This document shows positions 33,168 through 47,195 of a stretch of 64,000 bases of DNA, piece after piece. Every line of letters begins with the position of its first letter. Positions within the stretch are counted from its first letter, which is position 1. Source of the stretch: Edolisoma coerulescens (lineage: Eukaryota > Chordata > Aves > Passeriformes > Campephagidae); the NCBI GenBank assembly GCA_013397115.1, contig VWZW01002671.1, positions 176,281 through 240,280 on the forward strand, given 5' to 3'. Under the pieces are notes generated by a model, which was given only the letters and a program-made list of their open reading frames with translations, was not told the origin of the DNA and ran no database searches. The translations under genes were made by a program, and so were the position numbers.

Positions 33168-34613
33168 TTCTCTTTTCCCTTCTACAAAATGGGAATGCTT
33201 TAGTGAACTAATTGGTTACTGCTACACAGATTGAACTGTGGCCATGTCAAAGTGTTAAGAGATTCATTCCACACCTGATGGACTAAAGTGCCTGTTAAGT
33301 GTGTTTGAAAAAGCAATGCATCACATATTTGGCTCTGCTTAGACTGATTTTCTATGCAGGAAGTTATTTTTAGTAGTTTTCTCTCTCTCTCTTATTGCTG
33401 TTGCGATCAGAAAAGTGACTGTGAATATTAATCATTTTACTTTCCACATTTCTCTCTTCATCTGGTGTGAATTCCATCACTGTATTTGCCAAAAGTTTAT
33501 TTCTGAGAGCCAATGTTTTAAACTTCACCAGGGATTTGATTATCAAGATGTCCGTCCTTTCTCCTTTGCTCATCCCCATCATTCACAGAGATTATAGAAA
33601 AGTATTAAATGACCGTGTTGTTGTTGATGTACAAGGCACAACACCCTGACATCCACCCTGCTGTAGCTCCATCAGTCTGCCAAAAAAACGAGTGAGATGA
33701 AAACTAATGCATTTCAGTAAAATCCATCAGAGTCAACGTCACAAAGGACAAGACTGGCGAGAGGTGGAAGTTGATGTAGTGCCACAGTCTGAGTCTTTGC
33801 CAAGTTTTGCAGCTGAAAACACAGTCCAAGGGGAGGAAGCTTAAGATATTGGATTAAATATTGCTTTATCTTATAGACTCTAGTGACATTCCATTAAGTA
33901 TGAAGGGGCAGGGGCGAGGATGTCAAATCTGACGTGCTTCTTCATTTGCTTAAATCTATTTGAAATGCTGAAAATCGTAGACTTACTTTTCATTGAAAAT
34001 TAAAGCTGTCATTTAAAACTCTTCTGGTGTCTCTAGCTCTACTGGTAAAATGCAGACCTTGAGGAGCTCTGGTTTGGTTTCTCTTTGTGCTCATTTGATC
34101 TTGCTCGTTAGCCTTTCTCTTCACAGTACAGCAAATCACTTCAATTAAAGCTTCATTAAATCGACATTGCCATAATCACCATATGCTACTTATATATTTT
34201 TAAAGCATAACTGTTATCCACTGATCAAAATACAAGTGGGCATTTTATGTGTCTGTGTTCTATAGTGTACATACACTATTTATGGTATACTTAAATTTTC
34301 ACTTCTCTCAGCATGGACCAGAAGGAATTGCTGAAATCATTCCTACATCCTGTTCACAGTTGTATCCACTTGTGGGTTCTCAGCTTTGCAGTATCCGTGT
34401 TGGAACTGCTGTAGCTTCAAGTTTCAAAAGGGCTCAGGTAAAGAGCATTTGGGAGGGGGAAAGGATAACAAGGAGAAAAAACCCCAACTTTCTAAGTGAA
34501 AAAAAAAATTCCTTTGATCTCAGTGATATCAAGAGGCAGAACACTACTGGCAAACAGGCCAAGCTCCTGCCCACCTGTGTCTCTCTCACAATGATATCTG
34601 TGTAGGTTTATGT
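33168..34613. other. Unique non-coding sequence with a possible conserved element
   Basis: A (CT)n run lies at 33380-33392. 33.88-34.24 kb is repeat-free and noted separately. No exon recognised. Confidence 0.5.
33880..34240. promoter_or_regulatory. Candidate conserved non-coding element
   Basis: About 360 bp of AT-rich but non-repetitive sequence with retained CpG sites and homeodomain-like TAAT/ATTA cores. No open frame is kept. Conservation is a guess that an avian-reptilian alignment would settle. Confidence 0.25.
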
Positions 34614-35580
34614 TCCCCAGTGCTCAGTATTGAGACCAATTCTGTTCAGTATCTTTATGGTGATCTGGACAAGGGGATGGAGGGCACCCTCAGACAGTTG
34701 GCAGGCAACACCAGTGTGAGCTGGAGTGCTGATCTGTGGGGGTGGGAAGGCTCTGCGGAGGGATCTGGACAGGCTGGGTCTGTGGACAAAGGATCAACGA
34801 GGCAAAGTGCAGGGTCCTGCCCTCGTGTCCCAAGAAGGCCCTGCAGTGCTCCAGGCTGGGGGCAGAGTGGCTGGAAAGCTGCCCAGCGGGAAAGGCCCTG
34901 GGGGTGCTGGCCCAGAGCAGCCGAACATGAGCCAGCGTGTGCCCAGCTGGGCAAGGAGGCCAGTGGGCTCCTGGCCTTGTGTGTCAGCAGTAGTGTGGCC
35001 AGCAGGACCAGGGTGGTGACTGTCCCTCTGTGCTGGGCCACACACAGGTGTTGGGAGGCCACACCTCGAGTGCTGCATTCAGTTTGGGCTCCTCACATCA
35101 AGAAAGACACTGAGGTGCTGGAGTGTGGCCAGGGAAGGGAAACAGAGCTGGGGAAGGATCTGAAGCACAGGTCTGATGAGGAGCAGCTGAGGGATCTGAG
35201 GGGGCTCAGCCTGGAGAAAAGGAGGCTCAGGGGGAACCTTCTTGCTCTCTACAACTCCCTGACAGGAGGCTGTAGCCAGGTGGGGTTGGTCTCTTTTCCT
35301 GGGCAGCCATCAACAGGACAACAGAAAACTGCCTCAAATTGCACCAGTGGAGGTTTAGATTGGATATCAGGAAAAATTTCACTACAGAAAAGATGGCCAA
35401 GCATCAGAAGAGTGTGCCCAGGACAGTGATGGAGCCACCATCACTGGAGGGATTTAAAGGACATGTAGATGTGGCACTTGGGGACATGGCTCAGTGGTGG
35501 CCTTGGCAGTGCTGGGTTAATGGTCAGACTCGATGATCTTCAGGGCCTTTTCCAACCTAAACAATTCTATTATTCTATGA
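34614..35580 (+). mobile_element. CR1 LINE, about 970 bp, with dead ORF2 C-terminus
   Basis: The longest CR1 here. It starts just upstream of the reverse transcriptase catalytic box and runs to the 3' terminal repeats ('attctattattctatga'). ORF2 pieces are scattered over all three frames: the region expected to carry the F-A-D-D catalytic box reads LAGNT, so both catalytic aspartates are gone. Next come DLDRLGLW, GAEWLESCPAGKALGVL, SVASRTRVVTVPL, APHIKKDTEVLE, SLEKRRLRGNLLALYNSL and, in another frame, FRLDIRKNF. Several frameshifts separate them. The 5' part of the element, including the endonuclease domain, is absent. The element is relatively GC-rich and CpG-poor, as expected of an old methylated copy. 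Confidence 0.96.
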
Positions 35581-38500
35581 CCATTAGTTTTCAAAAGCCC
35601 CATCCCCCAGGCATAATGGCATCCAGCATCCATGGCCTTAACTACTCTGATACTTTTCAGGTCTTTCAGTCTCTCTCCTATTTTTCTGATATCAATATTA
35701 TGGAATCCAGAGGGAAAGAGAGGCAGCAGAACTCTCTGGGGTAGGGCCTGGGGGATGGACAGGGCTTTGAGCAGGAAGGAGGAACTCCAGCAGCTGTAAC
35801 AACCCCACCACAACTCCACAGCCTGTCCTCACTGGCAGGAGCAAGCTCGATATCATGGCACCAGTCCAACAGCCCTTTTGATGGCCACAGAAAATAATTC
35901 TCACAGCGGTGAAGTCCAGATAAAGAGGAGCGGGTGGAAATGACTGGGATTTTCTTGGCATGCCTCTCTAAACAGCCTGTGGTTATGTGCAGATGGACCA
36001 GCTGATCACATCATGCATTTCACATGATGTAAAAGACAATAATGAAAAACAGTAGTTGTCAAACCACTGTGTTTATACCTGCATTTATTTTTCATTGTCT
36101 TGGAGCCTGACTGAGTTTGAACCAATAATATCATTCTGGTGCTTCACAGAGCAGGGAAAAATTTCAGATCCAAACCTCTCCAAAGAGTGACAGTCACATG
36201 GATCCAAGACCCTGGCTCAGACCCTTGTAGGACAATTTATCACTTCTAAAGGTCAAAGGGAGTAAAGGCAAGATTGGGTACTCAATTATAAAACAAAAGT
36301 ATAATTATCTCAATTTTCCTTTCCCCCAAAAAATTCACTGACAGTCTGTATTCAAAACCAGTTAATACCAAAGAAATAAACTTTTTTTTGTTCACTGATG
36401 AAGGTCATACAATACAATCCCAACTGCATCCTGCTGGTCTTCCAAAGATTTAGTAAATGACACATATGAATTATTCTACTGCTAAGAAGAGTAGATAAGG
36501 ATTGGGGTTTTTTTTATAACCCGATAACTTGCTCTTGCAACTGCTGAAAACTGGTACTACGTGCTGTATCTGGATTTGTTGCTAGTATATGGAAAGATGT
36601 ATTTTATTCAAAGAGGAAGTTTCCAAAGCTTTCTGGTGTAGCCAGAGAATATGCATGTGAGGAGACAGACAAAGAAAATGGAATGAGAGACAAACAAAAA
36701 ATCCAGGGGAAAATAGCAGGTATATAAAACCTGGGAAAACTGGTCCTTGATTAATTAGCTGTATTTGCATTTAGGCACACATTATTAGTGCTTACTGTTT
36801 GTGTTCCAAAGGAAAGACTAATAGATAAATTAACACTTTGTGTATCTTCCAAAAATGTATTAAACAGATGAACAAGGTACTTACTAGGAAAACAAAGCCA
36901 ATTAAAATTGTTCTTTTGTAAAGATTAACTTTACAATGCCTATCAAGGCATGTGCATTTTTTGCTCATCTCTCTCATCCCAAAGCCTCTAAATGCAGAAT
37001 TTGATGTTGCTGTTGGGTTTTTTCAGCATGCTTCTTGTTTAGGAACAAACTGCAGTTTAATACAGGGTGAAAAGGGTTTTTTCCTTGTTCAGAGAAACAA
37101 GCTCAGATGCCTGTCACATTCAGCTGTTAATCCATATTTATAGTCAGTGTGATAGGAATAAAAGCCCTTCATGACCGAGCCACAACTCTGAGTTCGTAGT
37201 TCAGAAAGGGTCACAGAACAACAATAAAGGGAATAATCGATGTAAATCCAACCCTGCACTTTTAGACTGGCTCTCATCAGAAGGCAACGAGAAGTCAGAC
37301 GGAAAAGAGAGTTAAAAGGACAGTTCCACACAAATCAATGCAGAGAGACAGAGGAACAGCTCTTAAAACTGGATTAATGCCTCTTTTCTTTCCTCTACTG
37401 AGAAGCTATGATGCCAGCCTAAGCCAGGACTTCAAAAGGTATTTGGGTGCCAGGTGAAGAAAAATAAGCATTGAGAAATATATGATGGATACAGGGAACA
37501 CAATTCAAAACCTCTGGAATGTAGTACACGAGAAAGTAACTATCTTAATATTAAAAACTGGGACACCAGAGCATCAGGGCAAGGTATCTGTGGTGTTTCC
37601 TTAGTGAGGTTTTGGTTAAGTGGCAGGGAAGAGCACAAATCTGGGGAGGCAGCTCCTCAGGCAGGAGCAAGAGGAAAATAAGTAGGATTCGAATTTGGGG
37701 CCTCAGCTCAGATGTCTCAGAGTTTAGCACCATTTGAAAGACTTTGGGGCATCCCACATGGCCTCCAACTGCTGATCCAGAAAGTCATGAGTTTGCCCTG
37801 GTCCTGTATCTCCCCTGAAATAGGCGGATTTAATTTGGGGTGTCTTGAAGCAGCTGAAATGTCACAAGCAGCACTAAAAGTTTTGCAGGATCATTCTCTG
37901 GTGATCTATGCCCTGAAGAGTCTATTTAAACTGTGGGTTCCCTCAGGAGGAGGTTCTCATTTGTGATACATCTACCATCATGGAGGCCCAGCTTAGTTTT
38001 AGAGGCACTAACATATAATAAGAAACATATGTAAGAAACAGAGAGAAAAGGAAAATTTCTTGTATTCTGTGATGTGGAGAGCTGGCAAACCCTGTTGTCT
38101 CTCCAGCTCCTGGATGGTACATAGCTCCCAGGAATCTCAAAACCATCCTTCACAAAAATCTTAGGGAGGTGTTCATGGACTCTCACTCCAGGAAGCCTCA
38201 GAGCTCCAATATCTAAGCAAATTCATCTGACAATCCTTCTAAACCTCATATAAAGCAATTTTGTTTTCACTGTAGTTCTCCATTCTGCTCCAACAAAAAT
38301 CAACACTTTAGCTTTGCTTCTTGTCCCTCAGATTCTGGAAACTTCTGGAAATGCTGTGGTGATGTCAAAGACCTGACTTAATCACTTACAATGTAAAAGA
38401 TCACAAAAGATCACAACATCCCTTCAGAAGGGGTAAACTGAGGCATTTAAATGACAACTGAGGACACGTGAACCATGAATAGATTCACTCTCCACTATCC

Positions 38501-41500
38501 CATGTACTGGCCTTTTTTTTTAAACACTCCTTTTGTCTTTCTAGAAGGACTTGGTGATTTCAGCTGATCTCTAAACTGACAGGTACCAGCCCAAACTCTA
38601 CTCCAAAATGTTTCCAGCAGCTGCCAGAGCTGTCATCTTGGCTTGAACCCAACTGGCTAAAACTCAGCCCTGAAGCTTTTGGCTATGACAGCATGTATTT
38701 ATTTTGTATTTAAGGAATAAAACTAATTAATTTTTTAGACCTTGCTTAATATGAGACTCTTCCCCTTATTGCTGGCAGTACTTACAATGGATCCTTTAAT
38801 GCTTATTACACTGACCAAAGAAAAAAAAAAAAGAAAATTTAAAAAAATCACAGCATTAGCTGAATAAGGCATTTCCTAATGGTGGTACAGGACCTGGAAG
38901 CATTAGAGCTAATTGAACTTACTGTTCTTGGAGCAGACACACAAAGGTCAGGTTGTCTTAACAGCTTGTAGGCTGTCAAGCTGTATTTGTTCTTGAATAC
39001 ATACAGCAGTCCTTTCCACCTCAAGCAGTAATGACTCAGTGTACCCAGCTCCAAGAACCCTACTCGAGAGCCAATCCCTTTCTTGCGCTCTATTAAAATA
39101 GAAAAAGGCAGGCAGCAAACACCAGGGATTTATTCCATGAGTTCCCACAGACTGGGGACGAGAAGAGCAATTATGTCATCTGCCTTAATTCAGGCTGCCT
39201 GCCTCGGCACCACGTGTTTGGAGCAGGGCGTCTCACCCCTCACAAGAGCTTATCTGCTGTTTGTTATCCAGTCAGGTAACTCAAGCAGGACGAGCTGCCT
39301 TGGACTGAGTTATTTTGGTGCCTTGGGTTTACCACTGGTCTGGTATCTCCCAATTGCCAATAAACATCTCACTTTTGAAGTGAGATCTGGCAAGATAAGC
39401 TGGATTTCTGACTGACAGACACTCACTTTACAGCTTTAAAAGCCACACCAAACTTTCACAAAGTAGAAATCTTCTGCACATTTCCCTGGAAATGCGTGGA
39501 GTTTTTTCCTGTGAGGGGGGGACACTGCTTCGTGGTTACTCTCAGGGCTAGAGTGAAGGAATCTGTCCATTATCATAACTTTGTTGTAAATTACATTTGA
39601 CTCCTAATCAATACCATTTCTTTTGCTGGCTTTATTACAGGTACCTTGATATAGTGCACTGTTTTGTGTTATGCTGCAATCTACTAGTAGTTCTTTTAGT
39701 TTATACTGTGCAGTAACTCTGATTAAGATCTGTTATCTCTTATCTGCTTAATAAATAATTAATTTTTACAAATAGACCCGATTTGCCATCATCAGAACTT
39801 GTGGGCCAGAGCGATTCCTTGAAGTGTTGACAGAATCTGAGGCCAAGGCAGGGCTGAAGCTGCCACTCTCCCTGTGACAGCGTTTCACATGCATCAGGTA
39901 CAAATAATCCCCTCAGAGAAAGCCATCACCGAGGAAGGAAAGCAGCGTGGATTGCAGTGCAGCAGGATGAAAAACCTTCTGCTCTTTTAGTGATCTCCAC
40001 CCATTTTCTATTACCCTTTCTGTTAGAAATAATGAAGTAAAGCATAAAGTGCCTGGCTCCAGCTTCCAGGCATTGATTCTTGTTATGTTTTCTCTCTGCT
40101 ACATTTCAGAGCCCTCAATGCTCAGTATTCTCCTGCAAGCACAGTACAAGTACAGTGTAATAAACTTCTCTCTAAATCTTCATTCTGATAATCTATACAC
40201 ATTTCTAGTTTTTTCCTACATGATATTCTTTTCAACTCAGGATTTTTCCCTTTTGAAACGTGGCAGAAAGAGGTGCCTATTCTTGACCATTCAGTGTGGA
40301 ATTAAAACCTTCTCCTGCATCCTCAGGGGGACTCACCTCTCCTGGATTTCTACTGGGTGGAATTGAGAGTACTCAAGGGACTATATATAAAGATATAGGT
40401 CTGAAGTGACAGTAATGTAATAACAGGTAAAAAAATGGCAAGAAAACATCACAGTCATGAGCTTCAATAACAGTGCTAAGGAATCTTGGGAAAACTGATT
40501 CTTCCCTTTTTACTATGTCACAGACATGGAGAGACTCATCCCTGAAGTCTCTCACTAAAAGAGATGCTTTAGCTGAGCAGTAATTAATCCTCACACATGC
40601 AACTTTCAGGATCAGGACACATCACCGGCAATCAGAAGAATTTATTCCACTCATGCTTAAGCCACTGTTTCTTTGGGGCTCCCTTTTAAGTCCCAAAGTC
40701 TCTTTCTCAGCCCTTTTGAACCCTTAAGCAAGATTGATCTGGTAACTCAATCTCTGCTCTTGCAATTGCTAAGTTGATTATCTTCCCTCACAGGTCTGCA
40801 AAGGCATTATTTAGCTTTCTTCAAACTTTAACTCCCTCAGATTGTCTGAGAAGCTGCCCCTTTCTTGAGCTATTTCTGTTCCAGCCTGACAGGAACAGTA
40901 ACTAAAGCACAGGTCTATTGATTAAATATCCTTATTTTTTTCCCCTGCAACAGCCCAAGGCATTTAATCAATATGGCAATGCCCCATATCATGGACCAGA
41001 GATACAATATCCAGTGATCATAAACTGCTCCAAGAGGTGGTATAAAGTGATTTTATGACCTGACGCCTGCTAAAACATCCATTCTTAGTGGAACAGATAC
41101 ATGCATTTCCTTCTGCGAGCCAGTTACATAAAAAGAGCTGAAATTCACACGGAGCAGCTGAATCACAGAAAAGACCCCTACAAGATTATGATTTCACATA
41201 CATCAGAAGGAAACAGATTTTGCTGAAGTATTTCTATACAAAATGCCATTTATTTCTTGAAAGTGATGCACAAACACTTCCCAAGAGGAGAAGGACACGG
41301 CAGTTCTATCAAACATTCTTTATATGAATCCTCCTCCTATAACCCCTGAACTGCTCACAAGCTTATTCTTTTTTGAATTTAATTCTCCTCACAACCCTTT
41401 TTGGGAACTGGCTGGTATATTTATCCTTGGAAATGTAGAGCTGATTTGTGTTAAAATAGTTTTTCAATACAATAATGCCACTCGGGGTCATTATTCTTGA

Positions 41501-42740
41501 GGCTTTGTAGAAACCAGTGAATGCCCTACTGCAGATACACCTGTTTGTACTCAAACAAACCAAAAAACCCAAATTAACTAAATAACAGCACTAATAACTT
41601 GGGGGCAAATAATGGGAATAGAATAGCGGCAACTGTTACAACTGAAAATACCTGTGAACAAAATAATACTTTAACTTTTTTCCACTCAGGGCATGGTTAA
41701 AAAATTGACTTTTTTTTTTGGGCCACTGTTTAAGACCATGTGTCCATGTGGCAAGAATTTTAAGTGGTCAGAGGACATAGTCTTTTGTCAATGTCCTAAT
41801 TGCTTGGTTGGAGTTTGGCAACTGAGACTAATTATAAAAACTCAGTGGTCATCAGCAAAACTCAATATTCATCAGCTTAAAGCTCTTGAAAAATTAAAGG
41901 GCCGATCGATTTCTATGGAAATCTTAGGAGAGAAGCCAGGGTTATTCATCTTATATAAGACCCATGAAAGACTGGGAAACAAAACTTACTCTGGTGGTCA
42001 CTACTAAAGTCTGCTTTTTCCTGAAGTTTGTCAGTCATTTCATCAGTAAATTCATGAAAAATAAACTCAGTAGTTCTCAGTCCTGACCATACTCATGACC
42101 CCGTTCTGAAAGAGAAAATTTTTTAAAGCTTCATCACTCAGTTCTATTTGGCTATGAGGAAAGATGTATATTTACAGCATTCCTCCATCCCCCACCATCT
42201 CCTATTTCAGCCCTGAAAGGCAAAAATCTCCAGGATTAAACCTGATTTGTTTGGTCATGGCATGGACTGTCTGCTGAGGTATCTTGTGTTAGAGAGCAGT
42301 TTGGGCTACGAACCAAAAGGTTCAATGTACAAGATTCAACTCACTTGACATTAAAAATCTAAACCCCAAGTGATTAAACAACCGAGGCAAGTCACTGAAT
42401 CCTGAATTAGATCTTTTAAAAGGGGGAGGACCTTCTAAAGGAACTGATCTTTCTCAAGTGGTTATGGAGCAGAGCTTGAGAATTGGTTTAGTACAGGTTC
42501 AGAGCGAGATCCTTGTAGCCAGCCTGGCCATCCCCACACTCCTTAGAGCCAGGAAAAGGTTATAGATTTTTTTTGGATATTGGCTTGTTTGGTTTTTTTT
42601 CTAATTTTAGCTGTCTACTGTAGGATAATGTGATTTTTTTAGAGCTCTGCAACATAAATGTTAAGGGTGTTTTGAAAGATGTTTAAATGAAAATTTCTGT
42701 GATTGAAAGTACCAGAACAAACTTTAGAAGAAGGATTACA
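35581..42740. other. 7-kb unique stretch without recognised interspersed repeats
   Basis: No CR1, LTR or DNA-transposon signature is seen by eye, against one CR1 per 2 kb elsewhere. No exon is convincing either: the longest frames are about 100 codons and lack any domain. A 104-codon frame at 41693-42007 has a Cys-rich start, but its context is not an exon. Confidence 0.5.
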
Positions 42741-43380
42741 GAAATCATGGAACCATGAAATGGTTTGGGTGGGAAGGGACCTTAAAGATCAACTAGTTCC
42801 AAGCCCTCTGCCACGGGCAGGGACACCTTCCACTATCCCAGGTTGCTTCAAGCCCCATCCAACCTGGCCTTGGACACTTCCAGGGATGGGGCAGCCACAG
42901 CTTCTCTGGGCAACCTGTGCCAGGGCCTCACCACCCTCACAGTAAAGAATTTTTTCCTAGTATCTAATCTAAACCTGCTCTCTTTCAGTTTGAAGCCATT
43001 CCCCTTCGTCTTGTCACTCCAGGCCCTTCTAAATAGTCCTTCTCCACGTTTCTTGAAGGCTCCCTTCAAGTACTGGGAGGCCGCAATTAGGTCAACCCAA
43101 AGATTTTCTTCTCCAGGCTGAACAATCCCAGTTCTCTCAGCCTTTCCTCACAGCAGAGCTGCTCCATCCCTCTGATTATCCTGGTGCCTCCTCTGGACTC
43201 TCTCCAGCAGCTCCAGGTCCTTCCTGTGTTGGGCATCCCAGAGCTGGATGCAGCTCTGCAGGTGGGGTCTGACCAGAAATGAACAGAGGGGCAGAACCCC
43301 TCCCTTCACCTCCTGCCCACCCTGCTTTGGATGCTCCCAGAGTGCTCTGGTATTTATTTGGCCCACCACAGTGCCTGGAA
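42741..43380 (-). mobile_element. CR1 LINE, about 640 bp, with ORF2 C-terminal region
   Basis: Antisense on the plus strand, from 'gaaatcatggaaccatgaaa' through 'gccacgggcagggacacc', 'ggatggggcagccacagc', 'cattccccttcgtcttgtc', 'ttcttctccaggctgaac', 'cctctggactctctccag' and 'gagctggatgcagctctgc' to 'cctgctttggatgctccc'. It covers the 3' UTR and the last ~110 codons of ORF2 (minus-strand piece VRPHLQSCIQLWDA), with frameshifts. The second-longest CR1 in the window; the far boundary is approximate. Confidence 0.96.
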
Positions 43381-46300
43381 TAAAAAACTAATAAACCTCT
43401 TTCCCTTCTGCTGTTTGTGGCCTTAGAAGAATATCGCCCATTCTGGATAAGGTGGGAGTATTGATATCCAAGTACAGGATGAATGAGAAACAAAATAAAT
43501 AGAGAGACAGTGATTTCCTTCAGATTATTCCATATTTTTGCAGTTATTAGGAATGTTTAAGGAAATATATCAATACCCATATATGTAATTCTCAGGCTAA
43601 TATGATAAAAGGTTGAAAAATTATGTACAATGCATTCACATTTTACTAGGAAAGACCTCTTTTTACCTTTAGACATTTTGCAATAGCTCAAAATGTTCCT
43701 TTCTACCCCATCCTTATAATTATTGTGAAAGAACACACTGATTAAAATTTTTCCAAGGTCATTTTTATATTTTGCATTAATGTTTGCATATAACAGAAAC
43801 ATTCAACCACTGCTTCTGAAACCAGGGGGACAAAGGCACAGAGATTTGAAGAGACTTGACAGGAAACCAGCCCTCTGCTTTTAAAGGGGGAAAAAGATCA
43901 ATAATTAAATGTGCAGTTCTCATAAGCACAGTAGGGATGGTACATAATGCCACAAAAGTACAAATTTATAAAAATCTGATCAGCTGAATGACATTTGCAA
44001 AATGCTGCTTTCAGGGGAGTTCTGATTTGTTAAAGCCCATTGCAGATTTTTGTGAAATACTCTTTCTTATAATTTAGTTTGATGCACCTGAAAATTAAAA
44101 GTGTAAGAACTTCTGGGGGGTGGCTGTCGCTGGTAACAATAAGTGAAGTTCTGCTTTCACTGCTCTGAAGTTACACTTGGAGTAAGTTCTCATTTCAGCA
44201 CTTAGTCCAGTTTACAATGGAATAAGTTGGAGCAAATATTTTACATTAAAACTGTAATTTAAACCTCTTAAAATCTGCTATCAACAGAAGGATAAAAAAA
44301 AAAGAAGAGCAAAACAAAACAAATGAACAAAATAGTCTTATTACTTGGATTTATCCCAGAGTGAAACTGGGAAAACTGAGAGTGAAATTTATCTTTCTTC
44401 AGCTCTACATGTAACTACAGAAACCATCTGTAGTTTGGTTTGGTTACTAGATCTGGACACACAACACCAAGCACCTCTTCAGATAAGGAGAAAGAAATCT
44501 ATTCTAAATTGGGTTTTATGGACCATTCTTTGTTAGGAGGTGGGCTCAGCTGGAAGTAGACTTTGTTTTTAAGATATGATTGTGAATGCAAAGAAGCAGA
44601 AACAGCCATAAATATGGAATTTCCATGAGGAAAAAAAGGAGCTACAGGATAAAAGAGAAAGGAACAATTGCTTTAATCCTATTAAGAGCCTGATTAATGC
44701 AATTAAAGAAACATATTTCAATTAGGCCATGTTTCAAGCTGCTTTACTCCAAGGCACTTCTCCCTGCGGTACCACCCTTCAGCATCCTAGATATGACATC
44801 AGGGTTAGCACTGGCAGTACAATCCTTCTGTCCCATTTATCCAGCAGGAATTAATTTTTTTTTCATAGTTTTAATAATTTGGGCCTAAAGGATTTAGACA
44901 TGTGGAACAGGGATACAGGTAGGATCTATCACAAGTTCAAATTTCTTCATTTCTGGTAAAACACATGCCCTCAGTGTTCTTTTGTAAGGAGGCTGCAAAG
45001 CAAACAGAGGAATAATTTTTATGTTTTCCTGTTTGAGGAAGAGGAAGGGAGATTTTTTGGGGCTGAAACCCAGCCTTGATAAGGCAGACTCAAGCCAGGG
45101 AATCATGGCTGTGGCCAGGATTGGTGTTATGGGTTGAAGGAGCAATGGGCACCTGACTTAAATGGAAAGCAGGTGCTTCTTTGCTCAGTGAAACTCACAG
45201 GAGGGTCAGGGGGAAATTCAGACTATTTTGTTTGTGACGCTCACTGCCAAATCTCGGACTATGGAAAAATACGGCAACTATGTAGGGAGAAGGAATAATT
45301 CATCCTGGATTCATCCTGGGTTCATGAAAACCCCAAAATCACCCCACATCCACAGAAAACAACTTTTCAATTCCTAATTAAGTTTGGTACTCCGGACATC
45401 ATCTTGTAAAGGATGTCCTTAATATTTCATGGTATAGGGAGAACTGGAATCTCATGAACTGCATTTTCCTGTAAAATTAAAAATGGGATTTCAAATTTGA
45501 GATGCTGACTTTCACATTATCACCTCCGAACTCTCCCTGAATATGGGGTAAATATCTGTAGAACTTCACTAATGAAAGAAACAGGAAATATTGATTGTGA
45601 ATGAGAGAAAAGAAAAAGCTTAAGTGATGAAACATCAAGGTACTTCCTTCTTCCCAAATGTTTCAAAAAGACACATTTTGCCATTGACTCATCCTGTTAC
45701 TTCCTCAGTTTGAGGCAGATTGAGAGAAAAAGCATGAGGGGAAGGCAGCTTTTCACCCTGAAAAGCAATTTTCTATTTGGCTTGGAAAAAGTAAAACAAA
45801 AAATAACAAGAAAGAAAGAAAAGTGAGAAATAAAGCTATGTACAAGTTCAGTCCAAGAGACCTCACAGACCTGGGAATGAAAAATTTTAAAGGAACCACT
45901 GATGCGCTCTGATGGAAAATGCTATGGAGGAGAAAAAAAAAGGAATAGAAAACAAACAAACTGGAGTGAGTTTCAGTGGGAGATTGGCTTGTTGCCAAGA
46001 GCAGCATCTGCAGAACAAGAATTACAAGGGCTACCTCACACTCAGTGCTTCTGGGTACTGGATGCTCACCAGCTGAGGTCATGAAGACATCTTCTCCTCT
46101 GGGCATGGATGTGCACATCTGAATCTCACTGGATTTTTCATGCATTTGTCAAGAAAAAAAAAAAAAACAAACAAGAATTCCATAAAGGAATTGAATGTAT
46201 TTGTTTATTTTGGGCAAACTAAAAAATGTTGACAGCTAAGCAATGAAAAATTCTCCTCAAATAAAGGAAGAGTTATAGCAAAGTTGGTCGTGCTCTCCTC

Positions 46301-47195
46301 CCCTGTGCTGGTGAAGGTAGAGATGGCTGAGCCTTGACGTTATTGTAAATTAATGTAAATGTTAATTAAAACATTAATGCAAATGCAAGAAAGACAAATA
46401 ATTCAACATTTGTGTGGCGCAGTTATTTGGGATTTGAGGAAGATTTTCTACCACACTGCTTAAATCTGTCCGTTTTTGTGCACCAACAACCAACCCTGTT
46501 GGTTTTTGGGGTGGGAAGTGCCCCAATCCAATCCATGGTGCTGTTTGTTTTTCATCTGCTGCCTCCATTCCAAACTGGACTTGCTGCTTCCTTCTGCTTT
46601 CATTTTGAACATCAGTGGGTCGCAGATTGACTTGCTTTGCACATAGACAAATGAGTTTGGAGGGGAGCATCCACACTTATGAAAAGTTTGGTGAAAAAGA
46701 TCAGCTACAGGTAGAACATTTAGGAAAAGACTGGGAGAAAACATGGCCCAGGGAGACAGGTTAATTAATAAATAGCAAAAAAAAAAAAAACCAAAAAAAA
46801 GAGATGTTTGTTTTAGCAATTAGTGAAATAAAACCAAGTGTGTTAGATTAACATTGTGGCAGGGGATATTTAATGCTTCACAAAAAAAACCCACTCTCAA
46901 AAAGCCATTCAAGCAATTGATCAGTCTGACAGAGAGGAGTGAAGAAAAATTCTCCCAGGAGTGTAGAAAATTCTCATATATTTCTTTAAAATATGGAAAA
47001 ACCAAATCAATTACAATGAAAGAATGAGACCAACTAATGTACTGGAGTGCTGCTGAACCATTCCCAGCTGGAGGTGACACAGGGCTTTGCCAGATGTTGG
47101 TGGGATGAGTGACAGGTTTTTCAGTACAGTCCTCCCCAGATAGGTACAGAACAGAGCATAAATACAAATACAATCTAAAAAAGGGTGATTAAGAC
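43381..47195. other. Unique non-coding sequence
   Basis: A-rich runs near 44.29, 46.15 and 46.78 kb. No repeat or exon recognised. Hydrophobic open frames near 45.8-46.8 kb are translations of A/T-rich DNA. Confidence 0.5.

Noticed and set aside
34620..35429. 269-codon open frame, the longest in the window
   Set aside because: It is part of a frameshifted CR1 ORF2 with a destroyed catalytic box, not a host gene.
41693..42007. 104-codon plus frame with a CPC...CQCPNC cysteine pattern after an acceptor-like 'ttttttccactcag'
   Set aside because: No domain matches the cysteine spacing, the frame crosses a T-run, and single-exon frames of this length are expected by chance.
45753..46145. 130-codon hydrophobic minus frame
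   Set aside because: Phe/Leu-rich translation of A/T-rich DNA without any conserved motif.
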